A DNA stretch of 64,000 bases from an uncultured Buttiauxella sp. GTDB taxonomy: Bacteria; Pseudomonadota; Gammaproteobacteria; Enterobacterales; Enterobacteriaceae. Position 1 is the stretch's first letter. Each line of letters begins with the position of its first letter. Location of the stretch: positions 62,001-126,000 of the forward strand of contig CAMLJN010000010.1 in assembly GCA_946480445.1 (NCBI GenBank), written 5' to 3'. A model generated the notes under the pieces. It ran no database searches. It was not told the origin of the DNA and saw only the letters and a list, made by a program, of their open reading frames with translations. Shown piece after piece: positions 63,084 through 64,000 of this stretch. The position numbers were made by a program, and so were the translations under genes.

Positions 63084-63718
63084 GCTTTTGCCGCCTTCAA
63101 CAGCACCGTGGTGACAGGCCAGTAGTTCGGCCCAATATATTGTTTTGACTTGCGTATCTGACCTTCTGCATCCACCCAGTAGCGGTTATGCCAACGTTTA
63201 TCTGCCGCGGTAATTTCTTCATCAAGGATGCGCACGGGCGTGACGCTACTGCCCACTTTAAGGGTGTCGGAGCCATCCCAGGTGAAGGTCGAGCGGGCGG
63301 TGGCCGCACGCACCTGCTGATGCTCGGTCCAGGTCATTTGCCGTGTCCAGCTTGCGCCGTCAATAATCTGGCTGGCTCTCACCAACGGGTCGTTGGCAAG
63401 GTTCGTCGTCTGCAGCAGGTTGTCGGCAAGCCCGGTTGTTTTCACCACGCGACCGTTGGCGGTGTTTATCATCGCCCGATCCTGCGTCACCCACTTTTGT
63501 TCGCCGTTTTCGTCATACGCCAGCACCATAAACAGCTGTGGGCCGTTGTTAATGCTCATGTACTGGCTGGCGTAGCGCATATTCTGAATATCGTCATCGG
63601 TGAGCTGTACGCCGTCGGCGCCCACGACGCTGTGCCACAGTGAGGAACCAAGCCCTTTAGTGGTGGCAGAGCAGGCCTGAAGTAGCAGGCAAATAAGAAG
63701 GAGTGAGAGTCGCTGCAC
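63080..63718 (-). CDS. yjbF: YjbF lipoprotein
   Basis: A 212-residue outer-membrane lipoprotein (same length in E. coli). Signal peptide MQRLSLLLICLLLQAC with lipidated Cys16. GfcB family, part of yjbEFGH. It starts with GTG, preceded by GGGGA seven bases upstream; a nearby ATG is out of frame. A hairpin separates it from yjbE. Confidence 0.92.
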   Translation of the reverse strand: MQRLSLLLICLLLQACSATTKGLGSSLWHSVVGADGVQLTDDDIQNMRYASQYMSINNGPQLFMVLAYDENGEQKWVTQDRAMINTANGRVVKTTGLADNLLQTTNLANDPLVRASQIIDGASWTRQMTWTEHQQVRAATARSTFTWDGSDTLKVGSSVTPVRILDEEITAADKRWHNRYWVDAEGQIRKSKQYIGPNYWPVTTVLLKAAKA

Positions 63719-63740
63719 GACATGTCCCCGGAGTCAAAAT

Positions 63741-63760
63741 AACCACACCGAAGTGTGGTT
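63741..63760 (-). terminator. Hairpin between yjbE and yjbF
   Basis: AACCACAC-TTCG-GTGTGGTT on the reverse strand, an 8-bp stem with a UUCG loop followed by ATTTTG. It could attenuate transcription so that yjbE is made in excess over yjbFGH. Confidence 0.7.
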
Positions 63761-63781
63761 AGGGTTAAAGCACCCGCAACA

Positions 63782-64000
63782 TTACTGGGTGCTGGTCGTC
63801 GTGGTCGTGGTCGTTCCGGTATTAGAACCGTCGCCACCGCCGGTGGCAGCAAGAGCAACCCCCACGGCTGACCCGACCGTACTGGCGCTGGTCGCAGTAG
63901 AACTCCCTGCAGACACACTTGTTGCCTGCGCGCCAGCTGCTTCACCCACTGCTACCGGGTCAGCATACGCCGCGCCGGCCGCTGCCAGCGTGAATATGGC
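63782..64000 (-). CDS. yjbE: YjbE, secreted small protein (5' part outside window)
   Basis: The last 72 codons of YjbE; the start and the first few signal-peptide residues lie beyond the window. After a signal ending AYA the mature part is very rich in Ala, Gly, Ser and Thr: [20 protein letters not shown], then GGGDGSNTG and a run of seven Thr before STQ, close to E. coli YjbE. Role in the exopolysaccharide system unknown. Confidence 0.9.
   Translation of the reverse strand, partial: AIFTLAAAGAAYADPVAVGEAAGAQATSVSAGSSTATSASTVGSAVGVALAATGGGDGSNTGTTTTTTTSTQ

Overview
The window is a chromosomal segment of an Enterobacteriaceae bacterium. Gene content and order follow the E. coli K-12 stretch from the phn operon to yjbEFGH, in inverted orientation, and most proteins match the lengths of their E. 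coli counterparts. Several details differ from K-12: nrf is absent between acs and gltP, pspG, xylE and yjbQ are absent from their usual slots, and a cidAB-like pair with a LysR regulator lies between actP and yjcE. This suggests an Enterobacter/Lelliottia/Leclercia-like genus, but the sequence alone does not fix the genus.

Layout. 1-6471: C-P lyase operon phnH (partial)-I-J-K-L-M-N-O-P, tightly overlapped. 6526-8522: yjdP and a lipid/glycan phosphoethanolamine transferase. 8600-10050: gene-poor accessory stretch with an apparently complete hok/sok type I toxin-antitoxin locus and the sigma-54 control region of fdhF. 10121-12268: selenoprotein formate dehydrogenase H, with an in-frame TGA and a SECIS hairpin. 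12348-18178: gltP, then acs-yjcH-actP for acetate scavenging. 18226-20329: cidAB-like pair and divergent LysR gene. 20332-24515: yjcE, ghxP with three PurR-like boxes, and a glutathione S-transferase homologue. 24516-28884: ryjA-like sRNA, soxR/soxS with the SoxR operator, pdeC, yjcB, ssb. 29112-33140: uvrA, yjbR, aphA.

33416-34498 is an AT-rich gene for a pentapeptide-repeat protein whose N-terminal domain resembles the Salmonella type III effectors PipB/PipB2. 34612-40859 returns to core genes (tyrB, alr, dnaB, qor, dusA). Between dusA and a TraF-like outer-membrane gene lies a small AT-rich cassette: a secreted-type HExxH metallopeptidase gene overlapped ATGA-wise by a lipoprotein gene. 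This looks like an effector-immunity pair. The cassette is bounded by a perfect 63-bp direct repeat that carries the last codons and terminator of the TraF-like gene.

43568-51787: cupin protein, zur, yjbJ, dinF-lexA, dgkA, plsB, ubiA-ubiC. 51949-59628: the maltose regulon malM-lamB-malK / malE-malF-malG. MalK carries Phe in place of the magnesium-binding Ser of its Walker A motif, which should disable the ATPase if real. 59723-64000: psiE and the exopolysaccharide operon yjbEFGH (yjbE truncated by the window end).

The most interesting points are the repeat-bounded metallopeptidase/lipoprotein cassette, the PipB-like effector gene, the MalK Walker A substitution and the intact chromosomal hok/sok locus.
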